From Krasilnikovozyma curviuscula (taxonomy: Eukaryota; Basidiomycota; Tremellomycetes; Cystofilobasidiales; Mrakiaceae), in contig MVAQ01000082.1 in NCBI GenBank assembly GCA_014825775.1, positions 1 to 64,000 of the forward strand: a stretch of DNA of 64,000 nt, in the 5' to 3' direction. The notes beneath the pieces were generated by a model. It saw only the letters and a list, made by a program, of their open reading frames with translations. It was not told the origin of the DNA and did no database searches. Of the stretch, positions 10,985 through 22,702 are shown piece after piece; positions within the stretch are counted from its first letter, which is position 1, and each line of letters opens with the position of its first letter. A program made the translations under genes and the position numbers.

Positions 10985-12554
10985 ATGCTTCGAGGAGGAG
11001 GATTCAGAACGGTTCTTTCCAATGATGTCACCAACAGGACCAGAAGGGTCACAATAGGACTCCTTGCTCTACTCGGTTTCCTGCTCGTGTACTCGCTATA
11101 TCGCTACGACCAGACATCGCCCTCGTACCCTGAAGCAGAACTCAAGAACAAGGAAAATGATGAACAGATGTACGAGAAGTATTTGAAGGCTGGTGCTGAC
11201 AGTGGGAAAGATGTCAAGCTCGTCTATTTCCGACATTTGGAAGGAGCAGGGTGGAATAACCAAGTACGACCTTCAACTCCATCTCCGCATCCGTCTGATT
11301 CCAACTCACAACCTCCCTTTTTTAAGGTTCAAGAAACTCTCTTCCTCTCTCACTTACTTTCCCGTACTTCCCCACCAACCTCAACGCACATCCTCGCTCT
11401 CCACCCTTACCGCCATCAGCCTCGCGGCCTAGCTCGAATTCCTTACTCCGCCTTCCTGAACTTGCCGCACGAACACATTTCAGAGGAGCTGTATATGAAG
11501 ATCTGTGGTAGAGATGAGGCGGAATATGTCGAGATGAGTCGAGAGAGGTTGGTTTCTTTTGTTGAAGAGTTGGCTAGGATCATCGAAGGCACGAAAGGTC
11601 GGTGTGTTGTTGTCAGCGGTGAAAGACTTGTGAATTGGAGGTGAGTTACACGTTCTGTTAATTCTGGTTTTGATGCTCTCACAGCGGCTGACCGGTTTGC
11701 GACTGTCGTTGCTGAAAAAAAAACACATAAAATCAAAAATAAAATAAAAAAGCTTCTTGGAAACTTCTGAACACCATACCATGTTCCCGTCTTATGCCAC
11801 CCATACTCTTTCCAAATTCACCTGGTCTCCTCTAGTTCTGAGTATCGTTGCGCGAAGCATGGACTACTTCAACATGGGGGATATGAGTGACGTTCTAGCA
11901 ATCCACATGAGGCGTGGTGGTCAGTCGTTTTCTTTGTCGTTCGGCCTCCTGATGCGAAAAAAACCTGAGAGTTTCTATTTCTAACTTTAGACTTTGAATA
12001 CCATTGCCCCACCCTCTACTCAGAGCAACACCCGTTCACCTCGTGGTCTGGCTTGCTCAACCTCCCTCACCCACCTTCAGACGACATGCTCAAACTCTCC
12101 ACTTTTATGAAACACTGCTATCCGAATGTACAGCAGATGGTTGCTCGAATCAATCAAGTTGTCAAGTCTGCAAAGGAGAAGGAGGGCATGGTTCTGCGAC
12201 GGATATACATTCTACACGATTGTAAGTTGCCTTTCTTCATCTGTTTCCTTGGCCGTCGATTGAGACTCATGCCATATCGTGTGTCTTGGTCCAGTTTCCC
12301 GTAAACCTTGGCATACCCTAACTCTTCGACGTCTCGAACTATCCCTCATCAGCCCAACCTCACAAATTACCTCCCTTCGTTCGACTTCCGACCTCCCCAT
12401 CACCTACGCGGAGCGCGACCTATCTGTTGCTGTAGACGTCGAGATTGCTAGACGCGCAGGAGTGTTCTTGGGTAATGGTTGGAGCAGTCTAACGGGTACA
12501 GTCGTCGGGTTCAGAGAAGCGGATGAGAAGGCTGGCGCGACCGAGTTTTGGTAG
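10985..12554 (+). CDS. Type II membrane protein, GDP-fucose O-fucosyltransferase-like
   Basis: This is a predicted Golgi or ER glycosyltransferase of the fungal branch of the O-fucosyltransferase superfamily; acceptor and donor are unproven. The start MLRGGGFRTVLSND is followed by Arg-rich sequence and one membrane anchor (TIGLLALLGFLLVYSLY, residues about 24-40). A lumenal stem and the motif FRHLEGAGWNNQ follow, corresponding to the nucleotide-binding N-terminal motif of these enzymes. Next come SYATHTLSKFTWSPLVLSIV and VLAIHMRRGDFEYHC, the second conserved motif with its catalytic-site Arg. That codon set is joined across an intron whose donor follows CGTG. The C-terminal exon has ARRAGVFLGNGWSSLTGTVV, the third motif, and ends at TAG 12554. 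There are four or five introns of 50-80 nt. The predicted length, about 420 residues, suits the family. Confidence 0.78.
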
Positions 12555-12795
12555 GCAGCGTCAAAAGGGGTTGATCAAGGAGAAAATGTAGTGTGGCTTG
12601 TGTGTTCCTGATTACAGAAGCCAAAGAAGGACGGTGGGGAGAAAAATTTAGGATGGCAAATAAATCGCCGCACGGCCCGTGACGGCAACGCACCATCCCG
12701 TTATTTTTCCATCACCTGAGGTCCCTTATTGGTTTGGACCAACCACAAACTTATTTAGTTCCCTCTTCTCAAACCAACATCTACTCTTTCTCAGG

Positions 12796-15267
12796 ATGTA
12801 CTTACTCAGGCCTTCAGTATGGATCGGCATGCTAGCTGGTATCGCCTCCGGGTTTATCAACCCAATCATTCCCGGTTTCGTGAGTTGTCTGCTCACTAAA
12901 GCCTATCTTCTCTCCTTCTCTCGAGTTTATACTGAAACTGCTTTTTATGGGTTTTCTTCCGCTGAATGGTATAGAATCCGGATCCAACGATTCTTGTGGT
13001 TGGCTCTGACTACTTCATCAGCACCTCTACGTTCGAGTTTTATCCCGGACATCCCATCTATCATTCGACAGTGAGCATTTATTATATGATTATTCCATTA
13101 GAAGAACATCTGGCTTATACAACTCACTCTTCTCGAAGGACTTGGTCAACTGGAAGGTGAGCGCGGTGTTCCCCACCGGCCGGATGGCCACATGCTGACG
13201 TTGAACTTCCATTTTGGTGGTTGATTCAAATCTCAAGCTCATCGGTCATGGATTGAATACCCCTGCTCTTCTGCCCCTGTATGGTCTGGCTCCCGAAGGA
13301 GGAATTTGGGCTCCTACTCTCAGACATTACGCGCGTCTCGTCACCTCGTATTTCACTACTCTTCCCTAACTTTCATTTTTACCTTTCGCTCCCAAACAGA
13401 ATGGAACCTTCTATCTCTTCACCACGTCACGCTGGGTCTACAATACCGAGGCTCACCAGTTTTCTCGCCCGTTCTACGTCACCACAAATGACATCTTCGC
13501 TCAGCCTATTGTCTGGAGCGACCCACTCACCATGGATCTTCAAGGATATGACTCTGATATCTTTGTGGATCCTTTCGATGGTATTGCTTGGGTCACCAGA
13601 ACAGACTTGAACAATGCGACCGCTAAGGCAAATTAGTTCTCGTCCTTTCAACACTCGATTGAGTCTAACACCTCTTATTTCATTCATAGATCTATGGAAT
13701 CTATCAAAGTCAAATTGATTTGAAGAGCGGACGTTCCATCAGCGAGAGCAAACTCATCTTCGTTAGTATCTTGCTTCTTCTACTGAAGTCTCATGTTCGA
13801 GATACTCACTGGGCCATTTTTGGCAGAACGGCACGCTACCGCTCAACTCCACCGCTCGTCCAGAAGGTCCTCACTTGTACTACAAGGAGCCCTACTACTA
13901 CCTGACCATTGCTGAAGGAGGTTCTTCTGTTTACCACCAAACTACAGTTCAGCGTGGACCGACCCCGGAAGGACCTTGGGAGAGTTATTCTGGAAAGTGA
14001 GTTGACTATTGGATCTTGTCTAGAGCTTTCAGCTCTTGATACTAAAATATTGTTTCTGTCACTCTCAAGTCCTATCATATACAACGGCGTCAACCCAGAT
14101 CCCACTCAAGTACCAGTGCAATGGACGGGTCACAGTGACATGATCGAAACTGCCAGCGGTGATTGGTGGGGTGTTTGTCTTGGTATTAGGCCACAAGGAG
14201 GCAACATTGCTCGACATCAGTTAGGCGAGTTTACTTCCTAAGTTTCGAAATGCTTCTGTTGTCTGATGGGCGACCTTGGCCTTGTTCCACAGGGAGAGAG
14301 ACATTCCTGTATCCAATCAAGTGGTCCTCCGACGGATGGCCAAACGCAAACAACAACCAGTTCATTGGTCTGACTGGTCCGGGATTACCGAACATTTCTG
14401 TTGTTGACAGTACATCTTTCTATGACGACTTCTCAGCAAAAACTCTTGACCTTGGATACTACGTGGGTAGGCACTTCTGTGTCGAATAGTCGTTGGTGCT
14501 AAAAATGTCGCATTTCCTGTATTTCTTCAGTTCCTCCGAACTCCCTATTATCCCAGCTTCTATGCTTTTGTTGGTGGTCGTCTGAGCATTCAAGGCACTG
14601 GTACAAGTCTAGGAGATCGTGACTCGCCCGCTCTTTTGCTCAGAAAGCAAACTGCACTGAATCAGATCTGGTCAACGGAGGTTGACTTTTCTCCCAAAAG
14701 CGTCAAACACCAAGCTGGTGAGTTTTACTCATCTCATTTCCTCAGATCAACCGGCTGAATGAGTGAATACTTCTTCCACAGGCGCAACAGTTTTCTACAG
14801 CGATTTCTTCCATCAAGACATTTATCTCACTCTCTGTCCTTCCAATAATGGCTCAAGATGCGTCAACTGGCAAACCGTTGTCTCCAATAACGGAACGTCC
14901 GTTACGTTTGCCAACTCTACCAACATAACTGTCGAATCTTTTCCAATCCAGACCGAAGGAACGGTAGCGCTGTTTATTCAAGCAGAAGATGTGAGATATA
15001 ATTTCGGATACCGAGAGAATGCGGGAGGTGGAAACATCACCTGGGTGGGAAGTGTGGACTCCATCTGGTTGGCGAGCGCTCCAGTCGGGTAAGTGAGCAA
15101 GTTTAAACGCCCCGTCAGCTACTCTCCCCACTAATAGATGATCTCTCTAAAGCTATGGCGTGTACAAAGGAGCTCAATTTGGTATCTATGCATCAGGAGG
15201 TGAAACTACAATGTGGGATGAGCCGGCGTACTTCTCCTATGTCAATCAGACGACCACACAGGCTTAA
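12796..15267 (+). CDS. Secreted glycoside hydrolase family 43 (xylosidase/arabinofuranosidase type)
   Basis: This is a predicted extracellular enzyme cutting beta-xylosides or alpha-L-arabinofuranosides of hemicellulose. The N-terminus MYLLRPSVWIGMLAGIASG is a signal peptide. The mature part opens with GFNPDPTILVVGSDYFIS, giving the catalytic-base Asp of NPDPT. GYDSDIFVDP contains the pKa-modulating Asp, and ARPEGPHLYYK holds the general-acid Glu. GHSDMIETASGDWWGVCLG and LGRETFLYPIKWSSDGWP follow, as in the GH43 subfamily that has a C-terminal beta-sandwich. That sandwich covers about residues 340-560, with several NxS/T sites. The stop is TAA at 15265-15267. About eight introns of 50-70 nt were followed, all GT-AG. 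The family is secure; the substrate is not. Confidence 0.88.
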
Positions 15268-15675
15268 TAAAGGTTGAGTAAACTGAATGTATATAAACTA
15301 ACGAGCCGTTTAAGATAGTTCTGTGGGAAAGAAACACGCGCGATAAAGTTACCCTCGCGAACAACACCCCCATAACTATCTGTGACATGCGCCGTTGAGC
15401 ATACACCACCTCTACCCTTTAGAGCGTAACACTACCTTTCAGAAGGCGGTGAAGAATATGTGAAATGGGTATTTAATTGGTAAAATGTATACAATTTTGG
15501 AGGATGTAATGCGACAAGAATGCAAGTGTGGATAATGTAATGGGTTGTTGTAAAGTACTACGGTGTATACGGCTGAGCCTAGATGAAGGTGATAGGTTTG
15601 CAAAAGAGTGGCCAATGACGCTGATGAAGATGGTTGTGGGATCGCGATGATTAATATGATGTAAGGAGTTGGGCT
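15268..15675. other. Convergent 3' flanks of GH43 and EXO1
   Basis: This 0.4 kb spacer is A/T and G rich, with AATAAAGG at the GH43 stop (15266). I see no gene. Confidence 0.4.
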
Positions 15676-18600
15676 TTAGCGAAGAGCAACAGAATGCTTG
15701 TACCTGACGTTTACAGCAGGTTGGGTCTCATCAGAGGGAGAAATTACAAGCGAAATGGGACACGTGCAAGTGGACTCACCTCAATAGTTGTATGTCTATC
15801 GATCTACCACTACTTTGAGAAGATGGGATCCGAGGTCTCTCCTGAGACGATGGGCCGTCAACAGCAGCTGTAGGCTTACGAGATGACGGAACATTGATGA
15901 TTTCATCGTCATCAGAGTCTACATCTTCAATTCCATCAGAAAGTAGAGATTTGGCAGGCGACTTGGCCGCTCGGCGAGTTGCTGTGGTGGACGACTTTGA
16001 TGTGTCGTCTGCTGACAAATGTCCTATGAAGATGTTGGAAGTTGAACTAGATGCTGAAACTTGTGGCGGAGATATCAATGGTGATGATATGCGACCTGCT
16101 TGAAGAGAGTTGCCCAAGTTGTTGGCTGTGATGGCTCTGCCGACGTTGATTCGAGCGGCCTGCTGCTCAGCAAAAAGCGAGGAGTTAGCAAACATCGACT
16201 GTAGACTTCACGTTTATTTTATGAAGACTGACCTTCCCTCTCGGTTTGGCTTGAAATCCGAATTTGTTGATCTTGGCTCTGAACTCTGCGAGCGCTGGTT
16301 TCGGTGTCGCTTCTTCAATATTCTTTTCCTCAGCACCAGCACAACTTCCAGAGCTATGGGAGGATCCTCCTCTTTTTAGAGAAATAACATGACTAGGGGA
16401 TCCAGGTGTATCGCAAACCTCGAAGCTCTCGATGTTGGCACTTGTCAACTGGCCAGCGCACCCTGCCTGATCCCTGTTATTCACTGGTTCCCGCACACAG
16501 GACGAGGTCTTCATAATCTTTTTGAGTCTTTTGGAAGGCGATGTTCTAGTGGGAGTGTTCGTGACGTTGTCAAATGGTTTACGCTTTTCGACGATCGATC
16601 GACGAGGTGTTGCGGTGGGACTTGAAACATTGCCATCTGAATCGACACCTTCCGAAGAGACACCAGCAAATGCTGGGGGTGGTGAAGTAAGGCATTCTGG
16701 CTCAGAGGAAGGTGGGGCAACGTCGTCGGATCGAGCAGCTTCTTCCCCTGTCACACCTTTCAGTCGTTTTTGTGGTGGTTGAGAAGCTGGTATTGGTGGT
16801 AGTGCACCTTCATCATCATCGTCTAAGTCTATCGAGATCACTTCATGTTGCCGCTTCATCAAAGACGAACCGCTTGCAAAGAATCTGCTGGAGGGGGTTT
16901 GGTAGACGGTGGCGACTTGCCCCTGTGGGTCTGAAATTCGACTTTTCTTTGGTGGTGGAGGTTTCTGGTCACTGATACGACTGACTAATCCGCTGGACCT
17001 AATCATTGGTGCCATATTTGGAGCTGAAACAGATTTTTTGATCGCTACTGCTGGTGCCGGTTTGAAGTATGACCTGATGCTAGTTTTAGAGTCCTAAACA
17101 TGTGGAGATAGAACCTTCAGAAATGGAAACCCTTCACAAAAGAATATGTTCTTACTGCTGATTTGGATCCAATGACCTTGGGAATGTACTCTCTGTTGAT
17201 ATCAACCACCTCCTTCTTTGTGTTCGGATCAAGCTCACCGCAGGCAAGTCTCTGGGCCGTTGTTGCATCCAGCATTCTACGCAGAACCAACGAGATACAT
17301 GAGTTTCTGAGAAAGAAAGAGCCAAAACCGCGTTGCTCACTCTCCGATCCATCTTTCTTCTTCGTCTGTCAACTCTCGGCCTGCCTCCAGAGCAGTCAAG
17401 GAGACCATGGTTTGAGATCGTGGATCAAAGACTCTTTGGTGTTTGAAGCACAATTCGGCCTTGAAGAAGCTCTGCAGATAGTTGTCTGGCACGTCGAAAT
17501 CCATCTTGAGATGTTGGATCGCCTGCAAAAGAGCACATCGAACTTAGGACCTTACTGCGAGAACAAACGGGGGCGGAAGAGTTACCTTGGTAGGGTTTTT
17601 GTACTTAAGAATGAGGGCTTGTGCTTTAGCAAGCCCAATTCCGTTGACGGAAGAAAGGTAGTCACAGCCGGAGAAAATCTTTAGTGGTCACACACACTCA
17701 CGGTTAGTGATCGTTCCCACGTATAGTCGTATAGTCAGAAGGAGTCGACATACCGCAAGCCACCGCAGTTCCTTTTCACTCCATTTTGAGAACCCATAGA
17801 TTTCACCCAACCGGGCAGCATCGATAAAGTCACATTCAGGATCCTTTCCATTGAACTTGTAAATGACCCTCTTTGCCCCGTAGATGACCAAATCAGAATC
17901 TTCAGTGATGATTCCATCGACGATGCCTTCTTGTTCCAAGTAACGGAGTTGAGCATCTGCTTCATAGGGTGCCACGACGAAGGGTATTCCTTCAGCATTT
18001 AGCGCCTGAGACACAACATTGGTACACAAATGAGCAACCACACCGTCGAAGAGACCGTAATTGCAACATACCTTGATCAGCTGCCACACCATTTCACCAG
18101 TCACATCAACAGCCTTCGTATATGCATCTCTGGCTTCCTTCATCCTCCCTTCGTCCCACAGCTTATCCCCCAGCTCCTTGTACTTTGCGCGTCTTTGTGC
18201 ACGGTCGATTTCAGTCCCTCGCTTGGCGGATAATGGTGTTCCATCGAGGACGATATATGGCTTGATATGATGATAGACGAGCATCCTAACTCGGTGCATG
18301 CAGTAGTCGACATACCTGTAAAAGCGAGCGAACGATAGGTCGGCGGATTTGGGACCAGCAGCTGGCAAAGGAACAATCATACCTCAGCGTCTTTTCGCCT
18401 CTAACTATCTCTGTAGCACAGCCAAAAGAGCCCTTGTGGAGCCATACATATCCCTGTAAGTTTGTAAGTAGAAGGTTGATTGGGGAAGTGATATCAATCG
18501 GAAAATGAAGACAAGGGAATGCGACGACCAGTCAAGAGGTTAGTCACAGCTTGACGAATTTAATAAAGTAAAATCCTGAGATAAATATTCACTTACATCG

Positions 18601-18895
18601 ATGGCCAAACTAATTCATCCAACCACAATTGCCCAATGATATAAAAGAGAATGGCAAAGACAGGTTATAGCGGTCAGCAACTTAGCTCCAAAGGAAAAAG
18701 CAGACACCGAGCTCGAACTCACGTTTCTCCTTTGAACTGGCTGATATCAGTCTTCACCACGATGGGCTTCAAGAGCTACAGAGGCAGAAAAAGGAGGGGA
18801 AAAACAAGGCCAAAAAACAACGGTCAGCTTGTTTCACCAGCTTGTTGCAATTCAAGGCAAGAAAGACGAACAGATAGTAGACCTTGAATTCCCAT
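15676..18895 (-). CDS. EXO1: Exonuclease 1 (5'-3' exonuclease and flap endonuclease, mismatch repair)
   Basis: EXO1 resects DNA ends and excises the mismatched strand in the nucleus. Exon 1 (18872-18895) encodes MGIQGLLS and exon 2 (18723-18775) [18 protein letters not shown] 13-nt exon (18597-18609) supplies TLAID and exon 4 (18383-18453) [19 protein letters not shown]. The nuclease core then shows [24 protein letters not shown] and [11 protein letters not shown] with its metal-binding acidic residues. [20 protein letters not shown] is the helix-two-turn-helix. The C-terminal half is Ser/Pro rich and probably disordered, and includes SSRFF near 16885, close to the MLH1-binding consensus. The reading frame meets TGA at 15776, but a strong GTGAGT there splices to AG at 15704-15705 and adds about ten codons to TAA at 15676. 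I chose the spliced end. Exons between 17100 and 17690 are less certain. Confidence 0.9.
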
Positions 18896-19506
18896 ACTGA
18901 GAGTGGTCCCACTCGTTCACTCTTCAACTTCTTCCAGCTGTTTCGAGGTATCCAGGTGTAATAAAGAGGGTGAAAGTCAGGTTGTTCGTCCGCGCGTCGA
19001 GGGCTCGTTGATTTCTTTCCTTGACGGCGTGGCTAGTCTTACAATTGAGCAAGAACTGCCAAAATAGCACAGAGTATATAATGTTAGTTATAACAGGGAA
19101 ACATACAGAATAATACGAAGTGGGAAAATTTGATATAGTATATAACCCAAAAATATCTAACAAAATGTCCCTTTGACCAAAATGAGGTATGATATCTTTA
19201 AAGTAGCACCGAACTGTCGGTGATGTGGTATCAACATGCGAATTGTCCGTGTGGTAGTTATTTGAGAGGAGAAAAGGTACGGCAGTCGTGTGAAAGAGTC
19301 GCATTCTTGGTGGACGGCAGTTGTGTGATGGTTTAAATGGTGGCTGGTGGCTGAAGAACAACGATCAAATGGAAACACATATGGATGGTGAATCACTGAG
19401 AGTAAAGACAAGGAGAGTTCAAGAAGTTACTAATTAGCCGTCAGCGACACGTTGACAACTCGCTAAGGGGGTGAGGATCTTACGTATGCAGGCGAAGAGA
19501 TTGATT
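18896..19506. other. Intergenic: EXO1 5' flank and 3' flank of the membrane-protein gene
   Basis: This 0.6 kb includes a 145-codon minus frame (18924-19361) rich in Phe, Thr and His. It has no motif, splice support or homology that I recognise, and I read it as chance. Confidence 0.45.
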
Positions 19507-20346
19507 TTATACTGGACCAAGTCGATGGATACGCCTTTTATTAGACTTTAAATGGATTGCCAGCTGTTTGAGTGTAAAGTTTAAATGAGGGTAAGATGAT
19601 TGAGCGGCACTCACCGTGCGGCGCTTGATCTGGAAAGGCACAACCTCCCAAATTCCACCACCACCTTTAATCTCATCCAGCCCTGTATTGGCAGTAGCAG
19701 TCGTCATCTCTCTCGCTGCCGCGAGAGCCACTCGTTTCATACCATTCTCCATCGCGGCCTTGGCGTGTGAAGCTGGAACGGTAACGACCGTCGACTCAAA
19801 GAATGAACCCGCAATGAGATAGCTCGAGAACTTCCAAGCGACCACTGCTATCGAAATGTAAAAGCACCCTCTGACCAATGGCCAGCCTGCGAGGGAAGGA
19901 CTGTTGGCGATGTTCTGGGCGGATTTGGAGAGGATGGGGATGCTGAAGTAGACAATGGACACCTTCATTCCGATGTTAAGACTGGTAAGACAGCACTGAT
20001 ACGTCCTTGTTCCCGCCATGTAAGCGGATTTGAACCCTTGAACCAGAGCCTTCCCAAAAATATTCCCGAGCGTCGTGTACGGCGACGTCAGTTCAACATT
20101 TAACGCTTCGTCAACTAGCCAGCTCCCGAAGTCATGAAGCAGCAGCATCCAGTAAACTTCCTTCACCATCACCCAGATGGTATCGTAGTTAGGTTCCATC
20201 GCTAGATCAAAGAAGCTAAAGAAGAACGTGGGTCGAGCGAGGAATCTGGCGAACAGGGCTAATTTTATGGTGAAGGTGAGAAGGAGGGAGAACCCGTAAT
20301 ATAGGCTGGGATTTGCGTTGCTACTCGTAGCCATTGAAGATGCCAT
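19507..20346 (-). CDS. Uncharacterised multi-pass membrane protein
   Basis: I do not recognise this protein. It starts MASSMATSSNANPSLYYGF and has about five hydrophobic helices: FSLLLTFTIKLALFARFLA, VYWMLLLHDFGSWL, LNIGMKVSIVYFSIPIL, CFYISIAVVAWKFSSYLIAG, and a shorter one near FFFSFF. The C-terminal 70 residues are polar and end in a basic tail (KSNKRRIHRLGPV). A 51-nt stretch (19564-19614) has a GTGAGT donor, pyrimidine tract and CAG acceptor, so it is probably an intron. It has no stop and is a multiple of three, so retention would add 17 residues. The predicted length is 262 residues spliced or 279 unspliced. The neighbours give no clue to function. Confidence 0.65.
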   Translation of the reverse strand: MASSMATSSNANPSLYYGFSLLLTFTIKLALFARFLARPTFFFSFFDLAMEPNYDTIWVMVKEVYWMLLLHDFGSWLVDEALNVELTSPYTTLGNIFGKALVQGFKSAYMAGTRTYQCCLTSLNIGMKVSIVYFSIPILSKSAQNIANSPSLAGWPLVRGCFYISIAVVAWKFSSYLIAGSFFESTVVTVPASHAKAAMENGMKRVALAAAREMTTATANTGLDEIKGGGGIWEVVPFQIKRRTVSAAQSSYPHLNFTLKQLAIHLKSNKRRIHRLGPV

Positions 20347-22351
20347 GCTGAGGGTCCGATAGTCTCGAGCGCTTCAGCTGAGGTGAGCAGGGTCAAATGT
20401 CAGTATATTTTACCCCGGATTCCAGAATTGCCCAGGTTCGAACCTGTCGAAGAAGCACAAAATCCCATACTCACGTTAGACCTACCAGGGTGTAGAAATG
20501 AAGATACCCTATTTATAATTAGGGCCAGTTGGGGAAGGACTAGATGCAGTCAGCTCAACATTTAAGAAACGAGTAGAATTTGGATTAGAGACCAGCCAAA
20601 GCTTACCTATCCCACCTTTGGACTCTAAAGAGAAGCTGTTTCTTTCTATCACTTTCAACGTTATTACCCTCAGAGTTGAACTTCAAAGCGGTTGCATTGG
20701 AGTCCAGGGGAATAAGCTCCGTCGAAAGAAATTCTCGCCAGGGATCTGCATTCATGACGAATTATTGAGGCGCCGCGGATGGTGGCTTCCTTGCTCACCA
20801 TCTGCATTCCTTCGTAAACTCCCTCAAATCGTCATCATAGCAAGTATCAGCGCAGTTGTTCACGATTCGAGTGTCTTGTGTGCTCGTTGTTCATATCCTA
20901 ACGCTGAAAGACTTCGATAAAAGTGCTGGCGTGTGATCCATCGCAAGATTTACTAAAAGTCAGCCTTTCATATTTAATCGAGCATGATAAACAGCATAAA
21001 TAGCAATAGGAAACTCAACATTGTAGTATTCTGAGCTTCGTTTGTGATCCAGCGTTTCGGCGAGCACCTTTGTATGTCTTACCATCAGTTTCTTAGCAGA
21101 TCACACTTCAACACCCCCGGCGGCCAAATACCTGCTGACCAGACTTCCAATCATCCAAAGTTAAACCTTTTATTTACTGGAGGAATACTTCAAGACGAAA
21201 ACATAACTTCAATTGTGAGTATGATTGTATGTGGGCGATGGTCAAAAGGAAAATAACGGAAGAGTCTGAGTTTCGAACTTCGGTAAGAGTCCGGCAAAGC
21301 AGAAATTTGCCGAGTTTGTGGATCGATCGTTTCTTGAGAACTCACTGAATAATTCACATAAAAGAGTGACAGAGCTCCAAGCGATATCGGCGAACGTTAA
21401 AATTGAAAGGAAGCTGAATATCTGGAAGGGAAAACGCGCGCTATGAAAATCAAAACAAACGCGTGAGCCAGCGAAATTTGTTTCGCTATTGCTTAGTTTC
21501 TCGAGCTTGCTCCTTCTTATCTATTTCATTCCAATATAAATGAGCTGATGATGGTTGTGTCCACTCCAGAAACTGCCGAGATATATTGACCCGAGAGATC
21601 TTGTAAGCTATCTGATCTGTACGATCACCAACAGCAACTTAGTTTCAAGCCATGAGAGACCAGTCTCTCTTTCGTCCCAAAACACATTATTATACATTGA
21701 ACATCTTTCCTTATTCAAACTTGAACCAATCATCCAAAGCAATCTGCTAGTGCTCGGCCCCTCTGCCGGAGCGCAGAAATAGATTGTTATTCTTATCAGG
21801 CTAGAGATCCGCATAGTTCTCTGTTTCTCTCCCAACCACCATTTCCCTCCCATCTCTCCCTGTTTGCTTCTTATTCGTCACTAGGGCTTTACCTGCAGCA
21901 ATATCGTTCTTTCTCTTCTCCGTTATCTTTCGGAGACAGTGTGGGTTCCGAATCTCTTGGCAGATGCTATTGAACGCATGGTGCGCTGGAAATTTCCCTT
22001 CTTCTTTCTTCTTTTACCCAACCATCATGCTCACCTTTCAACTGTATTTCAGATTGTTGCTGCTGGCCTACCGTAGATTGTGTCTCCGAGATTTGTATGA
22101 ACGAGGTGAGTCCGCAGTGTCAAGAGATCGCGGGAAGTCGAGGGCTGATCATCCCTCTTTTTTTATTTTCCTCTCGTTCTTCACCAATAGATAATCAGAA
22201 ACACCGCTCAATATTGCATCTTGGTGAGTGTAAAACACTACGCTGCTTCCATTTTCTTACAATAGCGCTAATTCCAGCTATGTGGCTCCCATCTTACTAT
22301 AGCCGCCTTCCGTTGTTTTTTTTTCCAATTTCGGGTGATCTCTGAAAATGT

Positions 22352-22375
22352 AAGAGCCAAAACAAGAGCCAAAAC
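22352..22375. repeat. Perfect 12-bp tandem duplication
   Basis: The unit AAGAGCCAAAAC occurs twice in direct succession (22352-22363 and 22364-22375) in the gene-poor region upstream of the OPT gene. It may be a duplicated factor site or a replication-slippage product; the sequence alone does not decide. Confidence 0.7.
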
Positions 22376-22694
22376 AGCACAGTAGCATTTCTTTATTCGA
22401 GCGGGTATGTACTCATTGCTCCCAGTATCTTCGATGGTTGGCGCTTTCGCATGCCGCCGAGTCGTGTAACAAAACCTCAGCCCACGCGACCACTAATGTT
22501 GGTCCCATAGTGATACTGATTTCTATCCTGTTGTTATCTCTCACAATCACCTCTTCCCTCCGGCGCTTTCAGCTGTAGCTCATCTCGCCTAGGTCGCTTT
22601 GGCTTCGGTTTTGTATATGTCGCTCGTGAAGCTGTGGCTCGACTGAGGTGACTACGGTGGTGATGAGCTCATCTTCGCAATCAGATCTATGGAA

Positions 22695-22702
22695 TATAAA
22701 AG
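22695..22702 (+). promoter_or_regulatory. Candidate TATA box upstream of the OPT transporter
   Basis: TATAAAAG matches the eukaryotic TATA consensus and lies in a C/T-rich stretch 1.35 kb before the OPT start codon. If used, it would give a leader of about 1.3 kb containing several short ORFs, or a leader shortened by introns. The assignment is motif-based only. Confidence 0.3.

Noticed and set aside
18924..19361. 145-codon minus-strand frame between EXO1 and the membrane protein
   Set aside because: Composition is biased (Phe, Thr, His, Tyr), there is no motif or splice support, and it lies in an expected promoter and 3' UTR region.
20433..20446. CAGGTTCGAACCTG, resembling a tRNA T-arm or internal B box
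   Set aside because: It is a perfect 14-bp palindrome that leaves no seven-base loop, and no acceptor, D or anticodon arm could be folded around it.
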